NCBI GenBank assembly: GCA_964594125.1
Contig: CAZQLL010000003.1
Coordinates: 124,001-188,000 of the forward strand
DNA: 64,000 nucleotides
Direction: 5' to 3'
DNA from: CAVRZJ01 sp964594125
GTDB taxonomy: Bacteria > Acidobacteriota > Thermoanaerobaculia > Thermoanaerobaculales > Thermoanaerobaculaceae
How positions within the stretch are numbered: position 1 is the first letter of the stretch; each line of letters opens with the position of its first letter. Below are positions 25,336 to 33,997 of the stretch, piece by piece. The notes below the pieces were generated by a model. It ran no database searches, was not told the origin of the DNA, and was given only the letters and a program-made list of their open reading frames with translations. The position numbers were made by a program, and so were the translations under genes.

Positions 25336-26841
25336 TCACCGCGCCTGCGGCTGCGCCGCGGCCTTCGCCATCAGCACCGCGAGCAGCTCGCGCGCCGGCC
25401 TGTAGGCGAAGGCGTTGGCGAGGTCGGGGCGGTTGAAGACGATCGCGGCGCGGCACGCCTCGATCGCCTTCGCGGTCTCGCCCGCCTCCGCGAGCGCGCG
25501 CGCCAGGTGCAGGAGCACCCGCGGGTCGTTCCGGTTGGCCTGCTGGAGCTCCTTGACGGCCGTCGCGGCGTCGCCGCGCAGCAGCGCGATGAGCCCGTCG
25601 AGCGCGTGCGCCATCCTGCCCTCCTCGGGCACGCGCCGCTCCTGCACCCGGGCGCCGTAGCGCTCTGCGAGCTCCGCAGCTCCCGCGAGGTTGCCGCGCG
25701 CCGCCTCGACGCGCGCCATGTCGAAGAGGTAGTCGACGCGGCCGGACTCCTTGATCGCCGACGGCAGGTCCGTGGCGTCGAGCAGCGCCAGCGCCTCGGC
25801 GAAGCGCGCCGCCGCCTCGTCGGCGCGCCGGGCGTCGAGGAGGATCTCGCCGATCAGCTCGAGGTCGCTGGACAGCGCCGCGGCGTCGCCCTTCTCCTTC
25901 GCCGCGGCGAGCCGCGTGTCGATCTCGGCAACTGCCCTGTCGTGGTCGCCCTCGAAGAGGTACGACGCCGCGAGCCACAGCGCCGCCAGGCGCCGCTCGG
26001 CGTCGTCGCGGGAGATGTAGCGCAGCTTCACGAACGCCTTGCGCGCCTCCTCGAGCTGCCCCATGTAGATCAGCGCGTGGCCGATCCCGACGTAGGCACT
26101 CGGGAAGTTGGGGTTGAGGTCGAGCGCCTTCTGGTACCAGTCGATCGCCTCCCGGTAGCGCCCGAGGTGGAGCAGCAGCTCGGCGTAGGAGTCGTACGGG
26201 TTGGGCTCGTCGGGGATCAACCCGGCGTACGTCTTGAAGGCCGCCTCGGCCTCGCCGCCGCGGCCGAGAAACCGCAGAGCGTAGCCGAGCTGATTGTAGG
26301 GCGGCGAGAACTTCGGGTCGATGGCGATGGCCCGCCTGTACTCGGCGATCGCCGCCTCCCACTCCTGGGTGCTGAAGAAGTAGTTCCCGAGCATGCTGTG
26401 GGCGCGCTCGTCGTCGGGGTACGCCGCCACGTTCGCAGCCAGCAGGCGGCGCTGCTCGTCGGGACGCGAGTTCACGGCGGCGTCCACCGACCGGATGACG
26501 TTCGCCTCCGCTTCGCTGACCGTGTCGACCAGCTCCATCGCCTTCCGGAACGCCGCGAACCGCTGTGTCGCGCCGTCGGTGGTGTGGAAGACCCACAGGT
26601 GCGCGAGCGCGAACTTCGGGTCGAGCTCGACGGCGCGCTGGAAGTGGGCGCGCGCCTCGTTGCCGCGCAGCTTCTCGTTGAGGTCGCGGCCGATCAAGAA
26701 CTCCTTGAGAGCCGCCTTCGAGCTCGTCGTGATCGGCATTTTGCCGGGCGGGACGGCGGCCTCGCGGCCGGTGCAACCGGCCGCCAAGCCGGCGGCTGCG
26801 AGGGCGGCCGCCGCGACGAGGCGCTGCTGCGTCAGTTTCAT
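25336..26841 (-). CDS. TPR-repeat lipoprotein
   Basis: This 501-residue protein has a lipoprotein signal (lipobox LAAGC, Cys23). The mature part is a superhelix of roughly ten tetratricopeptide repeats. Clear ones are HSMLGNYFFSTQEWEAAIAE, YNQLGYALRFLGRGGEAEAAF and YVGIGHALIYMGQLEEARKAF. TPRs bind partner proteins; no catalytic domain is seen. It is divergent from icmF. A GGGGGAGAGGG ribosome site precedes the ATG. Similar secreted TPR proteins are often attached to Ser/Thr kinases in Acidobacteria, but this one stands alone. Ligand unknown. Confidence 0.85.
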   Translation of the reverse strand: MKLTQQRLVAAAALAAAGLAAGCTGREAAVPPGKMPITTSSKAALKEFLIGRDLNEKLRGNEARAHFQRAVELDPKFALAHLWVFHTTDGATQRFAAFRKAMELVDTVSEAEANVIRSVDAAVNSRPDEQRRLLAANVAAYPDDERAHSMLGNYFFSTQEWEAAIAEYRRAIAIDPKFSPPYNQLGYALRFLGRGGEAEAAFKTYAGLIPDEPNPYDSYAELLLHLGRYREAIDWYQKALDLNPNFPSAYVGIGHALIYMGQLEEARKAFVKLRYISRDDAERRLAALWLAASYLFEGDHDRAVAEIDTRLAAAKEKGDAAALSSDLELIGEILLDARRADEAAARFAEALALLDATDLPSAIKESGRVDYLFDMARVEAARGNLAGAAELAERYGARVQERRVPEEGRMAHALDGLIALLRGDAATAVKELQQANRNDPRVLLHLARALAEAGETAKAIEACRAAIVFNRPDLANAFAYRPARELLAVLMAKAAAQPQAR

Positions 26842-26953
26842 CCCTCTCCCCCTTCGAAGCTCACGCCGGGCCCGGGCAGCCCGGACCTGGAAAGGATACG
26901 GTGCAGCGGCTGCGCGGGTTTCGCCGCAGGCGGCCGCGGCCGCAAAAACCGGC

Positions 26954-26959
26954 TAGAAT
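26954..26959 (+). promoter_or_regulatory. Candidate -10 box of icmF
   Basis: TAGAAT in the context GGCTAGAATCG stands 18 bases before the icmF ATG, with GGGAAGGG as ribosome site in between. No -35 is evident. Confidence 0.4.
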
Positions 26960-26977
26960 CGAGCGGGAAGGGCCGCG

Positions 26978-29900
26978 ATGACAGCCACCTCCGCGCCGAA
27001 GCACGCCGTCCGCTTCGTGACCGCCGCCGCGCTGTTCGACGGGCACGACGCCGCCATCAACATCATCCGCCGCCTGCTGCAGGCGCACGGCGCCGAGGTG
27101 ATCCACCTCGGCCACAACCGCTCGGTCAAGGAGATCGTCGACGCCGCGATCCAGGAGGACGCGCACGGCATCGCGGTGTCGTCGTACCAGGGGGGGCACG
27201 TCGAGTTCTTCCGCTACATGATCGACCTGCTGCGCGCGGCCGGTGCGGGGCACGTCAAGGTGTTCGGGGGCGGCGGCGGCGTCATCGTCCCCGAGGAGGC
27301 CGCGGCGCTCGAGGCGTACGGCGTCGCCAGGATCTTCTCCCCGGACGACGGCCGGCGGCTCGGCCTCGACGGCATGATCGCGGAGATGATCAGCCGGTGC
27401 GACTCCGGGTCGCCAGCGACACAGCGAGGCGCCGGCGACGAGACCGCCGCGAAGGAGCCGTGGCTCGTGGCTCGTGGCTCGAAGGAACCAGAATCCGGAG
27501 CCCGCACCGCGATCGACTTCACCGCAGTTGCCCGCCACATCACCCTCGCCGAATCGGGCCAAGGCATCGAGGGTGGTCCACGATTCACGAGCCACGGACC
27601 ACGATCCACGTCACGCCAACGAACCCCGGTCGTTGGCGTGACCGGCACGGGCGGCGCCGGCAAGTCCTCGCTCACCGACGAGCTGGTTCGCCGCTTCCTT
27701 ATCGACTGCCCGCAGCGCACGGTGGCGATCCTCGCGGTCGATCCCACCAAGCGGCGCACCGGCGGCGCGCTGCTCGGCGACCGCATCCGCATGAACTCGC
27801 TCGGCTCCGACCGCCTCTTCATGCGTTCGCTCGCCACCCGCCAGGCGCACCGGACGCTGTCGGCGCACATGCGCGCCGCGATCGACGTCTGCGTCAGCGC
27901 CGGCTTCGACCTAGTGATCGTCGAGTCGGCGGGCGCCGGCCAGGCCGACAGCGAGATCGCCGACCTCGCCGACCTCTCGATCTACGTGATGACACCCGAG
28001 TACGGCGCCGCCATGCAGCTCGAGAAGATCGACATGCTCGACTTCGCCGACTTCGTGGCGATCAACAAGTTCGACCGCCCGGGCGCGCTCGACGCGCTGC
28101 GCGACGTGCGCAAGCAGCTCCGCCGCTGCCGCAACGACTTCGCTACCGCCGACGACGCGCTGCCGGTTTTCCCGACCTGCGCGCACCAGTTTCACGACCG
28201 CGGCGTCAACGCGCTGTACCTGGCGCTGGTCTCGAAGCTGTGCGAGCGCTGCAACGGCGACTGGGAGCTGGCCGGAAGCTGCGCCCACCCGGCCGGTCAC
28301 CCCGAGCGCCACCCGCTGATCCCGGCCGAGCGCGTCGGTTACCTGCGCGGCATCTCGCACACCTGCCGCGGCGCGCGCGAGCGCGCCGAGGCGCAGGCGC
28401 GGGTGGCCAGGCAGCTCTACCAGCTCGTCGGGGCGAGGGCGATCCTGTCGGCGGGGAACGGAAGCGCGACGGCGGGCTCCGGGCTCCGGGCTCCGAGCCT
28501 CGAAGGCAATGATCTCCACGCGATGCTGTGGAACCTGTTCGAGCGGATCGTCGGCGGCGCGCTCCCGGCCGAGCCTGCGCTGACCGACCTCGACGCGGAG
28601 ATCAGACGGCTCGCGCACGAGCTCACGCACGACGCGCGCGAGCTGCTGGCGATGTGGCCGCGGATCAAGGCCGACTACGCGCGCGACACGTTCACCTACA
28701 CGGTGCGCGGCAGGGAGATCACCGTGCCGCTGACCTCGGTGTCGCTCGCCGGCATCCACATCCCCAAGGTGGTGCTGCCCGGGTACGAGGACTGGGGCGA
28801 CGTGCTGCGCTTCCTGTTGCTCGAGAACGTCCCCGGCGCCTACCCGTACACCGCCGGCGTGTTCCCGTTCAAGCGCACCGAGGAGCTGCCGCTGCGCATG
28901 TTCGCCGGCGAGGGCGGCCCCGAGCGCACCAACCGCCGCTTCCACTTCGTCTCCGACGGGCAGCCGTTCGCGCGGCTGTCCACCGCCTTCGACTCCGTCA
29001 CCCTCTACGGCGAGGACCCGGCCGAGCGCCCCGACATCTACGGCAAGATCGGCGAGTCCGGCGTCTCCATCTGCACAGTCGAGGACATGGAGCAGCTCTA
29101 CGCCGGGTTCGACCTGGCGGCGCCGACCACCTCGGTTTCGATGACGATCAACGGCCCGGCGCCGATGATCCTCGCGATGTTCTTCAACGTCGCCGGCCGC
29201 CAGGAGGCCAAGCGCCGCCTCATCGCCTCCGGCCGCCTCGCGGGCGCGCCCGCCGACGCGCTGCAGCCCGTGGTCGGCGGCAGGCGCTGGGACGAGATCG
29301 CCGAGCTGCTCGCGCCAGGCGAGTGGGAGGACGCGCTCGCCTGCGCCGTCCAGGCGGTGCGCGGCACCGTTCAGGCCGACATCCTCAAGGAGGACCAGGC
29401 GCAGAACACCTGCATCTTCTCCACCGAGTTCGCGCTGCGCATGATGGGCGACATCCAGCAGTGGTTCGTCGACCACGGCGTGCGCAACTTCTACTCGGTG
29501 TCGATCTCCGGCTACCACATCGCCGAGGCCGGCGCGAACCCCATCTCGCAGCTCGCCTTCACGCTCGCGAACGGCTTCACCTACGTCGAGTACTACCTCG
29601 CCCGCGGGATGAAGATCGACGAGTTCGCCCCCAACCTGTCGTTCTTCTTCTCCAACGGGATGGACCCCGAGTACACGGTGATCGGCCGCGTCGCACGCCG
29701 GATCTGGTCGACCGCGATGCGCGAGCGCTACGGCGCCAACGAGCGCTCCCAGAAGCTCAAGTACCACATCCAGACGAGCGGCCGGTCGCTGCACGCCCAG
29801 GAGATCTCGTTCAACGACATCCGCACCACCCTGCAGGCGCTGCTCGCCCTTGCGGACAACTGCAACTCGCTGCACACCAACGCCTACGACGAGGCGATCA

Positions 29901-30628
29901 CCACCCCAACAGAGGAGTCGGTGCGACGCGCGGTCGCCATCCAGCTCATCTCGGCGCTGGAGTTCGGCCCCCTGAAGAACGAAAACCTGTGGCAGGGCTC
30001 GCACTTCGTCGAGTGGCTCACCGACGCGGTCGAGGCCGCGGTGCTCGCCGAGTTCGAGCGCCTCTCCGAGCGCGGCGACGTGCTCGGTGCGATGGAGACC
30101 GGCTACCAGCGTTCCAAGATCCAGGAGGAATCGCTCCACTACGAGCGCCTCAAGCACTCGGGCGACTACCCGATCGTCGGCGTCAACACCTTCCTCGATC
30201 CCCACCGCGCCGAGAACGTCCTCGAGGCCGGCGCGCTCACCCGCGCCTCGGCGGAGGAGAAGGATGCCCGCCTGGCGCACGTGCGGGACTTTCAGGAAAG
30301 ACACCGTGATGCGTGGCTCGTGGATCGTGGTTCGCAAGCAGCAAAGGCCGGCGGGGGTCCAGCCAGGAGCCCCGAACCACGACCCACGGCGCTGTCATTG
30401 CGAGGAGGCGCGGCCGCAGATCGAGCCGACGCGGCGCTTCCGCCCTCGCCGGAGGCTCTCGCACCCTGGCAGGTCCCCTCTGCCGCCGCCCTGTCCGCCC
30501 TGCAGGCGACGGCGCGCGCGGGCGGCGACCTGTTCGCGGCGCTCCTGCGCACCGTCTGCTCCTGCTCCCTCGGCCAGATCACCCGCGCCCTCTACGAGGT
30601 CGGCGGGCAGTATCGGAGGAGCATGTAG
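26978..30628 (+). CDS. icmF: Fused isobutyryl-CoA mutase (IcmF) with in-frame repeat insertions
   Basis: This 1216-residue enzyme fuses three parts. The B12-binding domain is residues 1-140, with LFDGHDAAINI where His23 is the lower axial ligand, and GIAVSSYQGGH. The MeaB-like chaperone GTPase is about 215-500, with the P-loop GTGGAGKSS (Lys229) and NKFD. The mutase barrel is about 520-1215, with YPYTAGVFPFKRTEE, RTNRRFH and the terminal LYEVGGQYRRSM. It interconverts isobutyryl-CoA and n-butyryl-CoA by adenosylcobalamin radical chemistry; relatives use pivalyl- or isovaleryl-CoA. Three linker positions carry heptamer-repeat DNA translated in frame: about residues 161-212, 499-508 and 1110-1170. 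The last replaces a linker that is only a few residues long in typical IcmF. All catalytic blocks appear intact, so the protein is probably functional. Confidence 0.95.
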   Translation: MTATSAPKHAVRFVTAAALFDGHDAAINIIRRLLQAHGAEVIHLGHNRSVKEIVDAAIQEDAHGIAVSSYQGGHVEFFRYMIDLLRAAGAGHVKVFGGGGGVIVPEEAAALEAYGVARIFSPDDGRRLGLDGMIAEMISRCDSGSPATQRGAGDETAAKEPWLVARGSKEPESGARTAIDFTAVARHITLAESGQGIEGGPRFTSHGPRSTSRQRTPVVGVTGTGGAGKSSLTDELVRRFLIDCPQRTVAILAVDPTKRRTGGALLGDRIRMNSLGSDRLFMRSLATRQAHRTLSAHMRAAIDVCVSAGFDLVIVESAGAGQADSEIADLADLSIYVMTPEYGAAMQLEKIDMLDFADFVAINKFDRPGALDALRDVRKQLRRCRNDFATADDALPVFPTCAHQFHDRGVNALYLALVSKLCERCNGDWELAGSCAHPAGHPERHPLIPAERVGYLRGISHTCRGARERAEAQARVARQLYQLVGARAILSAGNGSATAGSGLRAPSLEGNDLHAMLWNLFERIVGGALPAEPALTDLDAEIRRLAHELTHDARELLAMWPRIKADYARDTFTYTVRGREITVPLTSVSLAGIHIPKVVLPGYEDWGDVLRFLLLENVPGAYPYTAGVFPFKRTEELPLRMFAGEGGPERTNRRFHFVSDGQPFARLSTAFDSVTLYGEDPAERPDIYGKIGESGVSICTVEDMEQLYAGFDLAAPTTSVSMTINGPAPMILAMFFNVAGRQEAKRRLIASGRLAGAPADALQPVVGGRRWDEIAELLAPGEWEDALACAVQAVRGTVQADILKEDQAQNTCIFSTEFALRMMGDIQQWFVDHGVRNFYSVSISGYHIAEAGANPISQLAFTLANGFTYVEYYLARGMKIDEFAPNLSFFFSNGMDPEYTVIGRVARRIWSTAMRERYGANERSQKLKYHIQTSGRSLHAQEISFNDIRTTLQALLALADNCNSLHTNAYDEAITTPTEESVRRAVAIQLISALEFGPLKNENLWQGSHFVEWLTDAVEAAVLAEFERLSERGDVLGAMETGYQRSKIQEESLHYERLKHSGDYPIVGVNTFLDPHRAENVLEAGALTRASAEEKDARLAHVRDFQERHRDAWLVDRGSQAAKAGGGPARSPEPRPTALSLRGGAAADRADAALPPSPEALAPWQVPSAAALSALQATARAGGDLFAALLRTVCSCSLGQITRALYEVGGQYRRSM
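27459..27615. repeat. Palindromic element with CGTGGCT heptamer arms in icmF (copy B)
   Basis: The left arm has three exact CGTGGCT units (27459-27479). About 95 bases later, the right arm (27575-27615) carries CGTGGAT, CGTGGTC, CGTGGCT, CGTGAAT and CGTGGAC as the reverse complement. It encodes the linker between the B12 and GTPase domains without breaking the frame. Confidence 0.75.
28473..28500 (+). repeat. CGGGCTC heptamer run in icmF (copy C)
   Basis: Three exact CGGGCTC units plus CGAGCCT lie in frame between the GTPase and mutase domains, encoding part of SGLRAPSLEG. The unit differs from the other copies, but length and location are alike. Confidence 0.6.
30312..30391. repeat. Palindromic element with CGTGGNT heptamer arms in icmF (copy D)
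   Basis: The left arm is CGTGGCT, CGTGGAT, CGTGGTT (30312-30332). The right arm (about 30370-30391) holds CGTGGGT and CGTGGTT as the reverse complement. It is translated as part of the C-terminal insertion of IcmF. Confidence 0.75.
30394..30436 (+). repeat. GTCATTGCGAGG-type dispersed repeat in icmF
   Basis: GTCATTGCGAGGAGGCG starts 3 bases after element D and resembles the GTCATTGCGAGGAGCGA elements scattered in many bacterial genomes (translated CHCEEAR in another frame). It is also read through in frame by icmF. Confidence 0.5.
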
Positions 30629-30676
30629 GCGCCGCGACCCCGAGGCGCGCGGCGGGAGCCGGGAAGGTGCCCGCTC

Positions 30677-31729
30677 CTACTCGATCGCCACGTAGTGCTC
30701 GCGGGCGCGCAGCCTCTCCACCTCGGCGTCGCCGTCGCGGCCGAGGCCGGCCAGGAGGCGCGCCCGGGTCAGGTGGGCGGCGCGCGCCACGGGCGAGTCC
30801 GGGAAGACTCGGACTGACTCGGTGAGCAGCGCAAGCGCACGAGCGCGGATGGCACGGTCGGCGTCATCGCGGGCGAGCGCCACGCCCTCGCGGTAGAGGT
30901 CGTTCCAGCGGAGGGCTGCGCCGCTCGAGCGTGCGGCGGCCTCGAGCACCGGGAACGGCGGGATCCCGAGCCGCTTCTCGGCGATCGGCGGCACGGGCGC
31001 GCCGAGGAACTCCCCGAGGCTCTCGAGGTAGGCGAGCGCCTCGCGCCGGTTGTACGAGAGCGCGCGCAGCCGCTGCTCCTCGTCGGGGTCGGTGAAGAAC
31101 GACGCCTCGCAGATGACGGCGGGGATGCCGTAGGTGTTGCGCAGCACGCTGGCGCCGGAGCCCGGGTAGATCGCGAGGTCGGAGACGAGGGCGATCGGCG
31201 TCGCGTCGGTGTACAGAGCCCGGCGGACGCGGCGGAGCAGGATGCGGCCGAGCGCGACGCCGGCGAGGTTTTCCGAGGCGTTGCCGTGGAAGTAGACGAT
31301 CGGCAGGTTGACGGCCGGATCGGCGGTGGCGTTGTGGTGGATCGAGATGAAAACGTCGGCGCGCGCGTACCGCGCGAGGTGCGCGCGATCGGCCAGCGGC
31401 ACCGCCACGTCCTCCGTACGGGTCATCACGACGTGCGCGCCGCTCCGCTCGAGCAGCTCGCGCAGCGCGAGCGCGACACGCAGGTTGATCCACTCCTCGC
31501 GCTCGCCCGCCGGCCCGACGCGGAACGGGTCGGTGGCGGCCGTGCCTCCGTGCCCGGGGTCGACGCAGATGACCTTGCCGTGGAGTGGCGTAGAAGCGGG
31601 CGCAGGCGCCGGCGCGGCGCCGGCACAGCCGGTGAGCGCCAGCAGGAGCGCGAGAACGAGCCCTGCCCGCAGGCGGCGCGCGTACCCGCAAGTGCTCGCG
31701 AACGCGGACACCGCGTCGGTCCCGCACAT
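30677..31729 (-). CDS. N-acetylmuramoyl-L-alanine amidase (Amidase_3) lipoprotein
   Basis: This zinc amidase of about 350 residues cleaves the lactyl-L-Ala bond of peptidoglycan in the periplasm. The signal ends in lipobox LTGC. The Amidase_3 domain follows with zinc ligands in VDPGHGG, a Glu in GEREEWINL, and SIHHNA; the catalytic Glu lies in AVICEASFFTD. A C-terminal helical, TPR-like tail of about 110 residues follows. The ATG at 31729 was preferred because GGCGGGGCGG precedes it; a GTG 24 codons upstream is possible but lacks a ribosome site. AmiC-type cell division AMIN domains are absent. Confidence 0.9.
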   Translation of the reverse strand: MCGTDAVSAFASTCGYARRLRAGLVLALLLALTGCAGAAPAPAPASTPLHGKVICVDPGHGGTAATDPFRVGPAGEREEWINLRVALALRELLERSGAHVVMTRTEDVAVPLADRAHLARYARADVFISIHHNATADPAVNLPIVYFHGNASENLAGVALGRILLRRVRRALYTDATPIALVSDLAIYPGSGASVLRNTYGIPAVICEASFFTDPDEEQRLRALSYNRREALAYLESLGEFLGAPVPPIAEKRLGIPPFPVLEAAARSSGAALRWNDLYREGVALARDDADRAIRARALALLTESVRVFPDSPVARAAHLTRARLLAGLGRDGDAEVERLRAREHYVAIE

Positions 31730-31895
31730 CCGCCCCGCCGACACGGTCCGGTCGGGCCCCGCCGCTCTCCCCGGCGCGATCGATTCTTCCGGGCGCCTCA
31801 CCGGATCATCGTACCCCTGGACACGGGGACCGGGCGATGCTGGGGGCGTCCCATCCCATATGCTCCGGACGGAGTGGGCTCCGGCCCTGCACCCA

Positions 31896-31980
31896 GTGCG
31901 GGCGGGACGCCCGCACCACCCAGACCCGAGCCTCGATGGTGCCTATCGCACCATACAAGACCTGAGCCTGAATGGTGCCT
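31896..31980. repeat. Cluster of short palindromic and direct repeats
   Basis: A hairpin GTGCGGGCG-GGA-CGCCCGCAC (31896-31916) is the REP-like family seen at 25189. It is followed by two 22-base direct copies at 31923-31944 and 31959-31980, 19 of 22 bases alike, ending ATGGTGCCT. The first copy overlaps the hairpin ATGGTGC-CTATC-GCACCAT (31936-31954). Confidence 0.6.
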
Positions 31981-32003
31981 CCCAAGCGTCTTCGTGGCGC
32001 GGC

Positions 32004-33215
32004 TCAGGGCAAGCCCACCGGATCGAGGCCGAGGGCGGCGGCGTAGCGGGAGAGCGCCGCGCGGGTCGCCTCGGCGGCGGCGGCGCGCGCGGCAACCGGC
32101 ACCGCCTCGCGATGGCACGCGAGCACGCGGAGGACGCCCGCACGGCGGTCGGCCTTGAGGTCCAGCCGGGCGACGAGGCGCTCGCCGGCGAGCACCGGCA
32201 TGCAGTAGTAGCCGTAGACGCGCTTCGCGGCGGGCTTGAAGATCTCGAGCAACTGCCGGAAGCCGAACAGCCTCGCGACTCGCTCGCGCTCCCACAGCAG
32301 CGGGTCGAACGGCGACAGCAGCACGCCGGCGTCGGCGCGCGGTCGCACGGGCTCGAGGCGCGCCGCCAGCTCAAGGTCGGCAGGGCGCACCCAGCCGGCC
32401 TGGCGGCCGCTGCCGACGTCGGCGGCGAGCGCGCACGGCACCACCTCGCAGCGCTCGGCCAGCCGCGCGAGCGCGGCGGCGAGCTGGCCCGAGCGGTTGC
32501 GCAGCCGCCAGGTGCGCGCAAGCGTGCCGGTCGTGGCCCACCCGTGCCCCGCGAGCGCCCGCAGCAGCAGGACCTCCAACCCCTCGCCCTCGCTTACCTC
32601 GACCGTCCGCAGGTGCTCGGGGATCACCCGCTCGGCGAGGTCGTAGGCGCGCTGGAACCCGACCCGCTCGCGGATCGCGAGCTCCCCGGAGAACCACATC
32701 GCGATGGCGACCCGCTTCGCGTCCTTGAGCTGCCACCACCCCTTGCCGGTCGACCCGTCCATCTCCTGGGAGCGCAGCGGCCCCTCGTCGCGGATGCGGC
32801 GGCGCAGTGCGTCGGCGACCTCGGGGTGCTCGCCGACGACGTCGCCCCACCACGGGGTGCGCACGAACTCGCGGCGGCGGAAGGCGAACACCGGGTACAG
32901 CTCGAGCGGCAGCCAGCACGCCTCGTGCGCCCAGTACTCGAACAGCGGCTCGCCGGGCCGCAGCAGCCGCTCGGCGAGCGCCGGGTCGAAGCCGGGCAGC
33001 CGCGAGTGGAGGACGATCGCGTGGCTGCGTGCGCCGGCCACCGAGACGGTGTCGAGCTGGAGGTAGCCGAAGCCGGCGATCACCCGGTGCGCCGCCGCGC
33101 GCTGGCGCCTCTCCCCCGCCCCGGCATGCTCCGGGAAGCCCGCCCACGCGGGCTTGAGCAGCCCGGCGCGGGCGAGCGCCAGGCGCCGCGCCGCGCGAGT
33201 GGAGAGCGTCTCCAG
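32004..33215 (-). CDS. AlkX/YcaQ-like DNA glycosylase (HTH_42), probable CTG start
   Basis: This 403-residue protein of the winged-helix HTH_42 superfamily, which includes AlkZ and the interstrand-crosslink glycosylase YcaQ/AlkX, has the catalytic Q-x-D signature in GYLQLDTVSV (QLD), as in the AlkX branch rather than the QxQ of AlkZ. Other typical blocks are YWAHEACWLPLELYPVF, WWGDVV and LLSPFDPLLWERERVARLFGF with YGYYCMPVLAGERLVARLDLKADR. Homology (LSTRAARRLALARAGLL) begins 41 codons before the first ATG. No ATG, GTG or TTG opens that stretch, but a CTG stands at 33215 with AGGGGAGA 4-11 bases upstream. If CTG is not used, a GTG at about residue 45 would lose the first helices. It lies 18 bases behind the EF-P-like gene, likely one operon. 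Confidence 0.85.
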   Translation of the reverse strand: METLSTRAARRLALARAGLLKPAWAGFPEHAGAGERRQRAAAHRVIAGFGYLQLDTVSVAGARSHAIVLHSRLPGFDPALAERLLRPGEPLFEYWAHEACWLPLELYPVFAFRRREFVRTPWWGDVVGEHPEVADALRRRIRDEGPLRSQEMDGSTGKGWWQLKDAKRVAIAMWFSGELAIRERVGFQRAYDLAERVIPEHLRTVEVSEGEGLEVLLLRALAGHGWATTGTLARTWRLRNRSGQLAAALARLAERCEVVPCALAADVGSGRQAGWVRPADLELAARLEPVRPRADAGVLLSPFDPLLWERERVARLFGFRQLLEIFKPAAKRVYGYYCMPVLAGERLVARLDLKADRRAGVLRVLACHREAVPVAARAAAAEATRAALSRYAAALGLDPVGLP

Positions 33216-33233
33216 CCGATCTCCCCTGTCGTC

Positions 33234-33800
33234 CTACTTCACCCGCTCGACGAAACGGCCATCGCGGGTGTCGACGCGGATGCGCTCGCCGCTCTCGAGG
33301 TACGGCGGCACCAGCACCTCGATCCCCGTCTCGAGCGTCGCGCGCTTGAGCTGCGCCTGCGCGGTGGCGCCCTTGATCGCCGGCGCCGTGTCGGTGACGG
33401 TGAGCTCGACGGTGGTCGGCAGCTCGACGGCGATGACGCGCTCCTGGAACAGCACGATCTCGAGCTCGAGGCTCTCCGTGAGGTAGCCTACGGCGTCACC
33501 GAGGATCTCCGATGCGAGCGTCACCTGGTCGTAGCTTCCCAGGTCCATGAAAACGAAATCGTCGCCCTGGCGGTAGAGGAACTGCACCGGGCGCTCGTCC
33601 ACCTCCGCGGGCGACACCATATCGCCGCCGCGCCACGTCTTCGCCAGCGTCTGCCCGGAGCGCAGGTTCTTCAGCTTCGCCTTGACCAGCAGGGAGGCGC
33701 CGCGCGCCGACGGCGTCTGCGACGCGACTTCCGCCACCTGCCAGGGGTCGCCGTCGATCTCGACGATGTCGCCGCGCTTGAGCTCCGTGACGTTGACCAT
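33234..33800 (-). CDS. efpL: Elongation factor P-like protein (EfpL/YeiP type)
   Basis: This 188-residue three-domain tRNA-mimicking factor relieves ribosome stalling at polyproline and related motifs. The tip loop reads TPSARGASLLVKAKLKN with Arg33. That is the EfpL (YeiP) pattern SPTARGA rather than the PGKGGA loop of lysylated EF-P or the PGRGQA of rhamnosylated EF-P. VFMDLGSYDQ, VELPTTVELTVTDTAPAIKG and VPPYLESGERIRVDTRDGRFVERV are canonical. No modification enzyme (EpmA/EpmB/EarP) is nearby. The ATG has GGAGGGTGA upstream. It is the first gene of a probable two-gene operon with the glycosylase. Confidence 0.9.
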   Translation of the reverse strand: MVNVTELKRGDIVEIDGDPWQVAEVASQTPSARGASLLVKAKLKNLRSGQTLAKTWRGGDMVSPAEVDERPVQFLYRQGDDFVFMDLGSYDQVTLASEILGDAVGYLTESLELEIVLFQERVIAVELPTTVELTVTDTAPAIKGATAQAQLKRATLETGIEVLVPPYLESGERIRVDTRDGRFVERVK

Positions 33801-33951
33801 TCACCCTCCAGCACACCGCGCGTGCGTTGTACAGCATGAGTGGAGCCGCGGCAAGTCGCGCAGGTCGAAGGCTCCCCGCGGTGCGCCGTGCGCCGACGGC
33901 GTCCGCCCGCGCCACAGGGGGCACGAGGTCACGGCGACGGGAGAAGCCGGT

Positions 33952-33983
33952 CCCGGGGGCGCGCCGGCTGGCGCGCCCCCGGG
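33952..33983. terminator. Strong GC hairpin after the penicillin-acylase gene
   Basis: A perfect 14-bp stem (CCCGGGGGCGCGCC with its complement) and a 4-base GGCT loop lie 15 bases beyond the stop of the minus-strand acylase gene. It lacks a T-run but is the likely end of that transcript. Confidence 0.6.
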
Positions 33984-33997
33984 GTGCGAAGGCGGGC

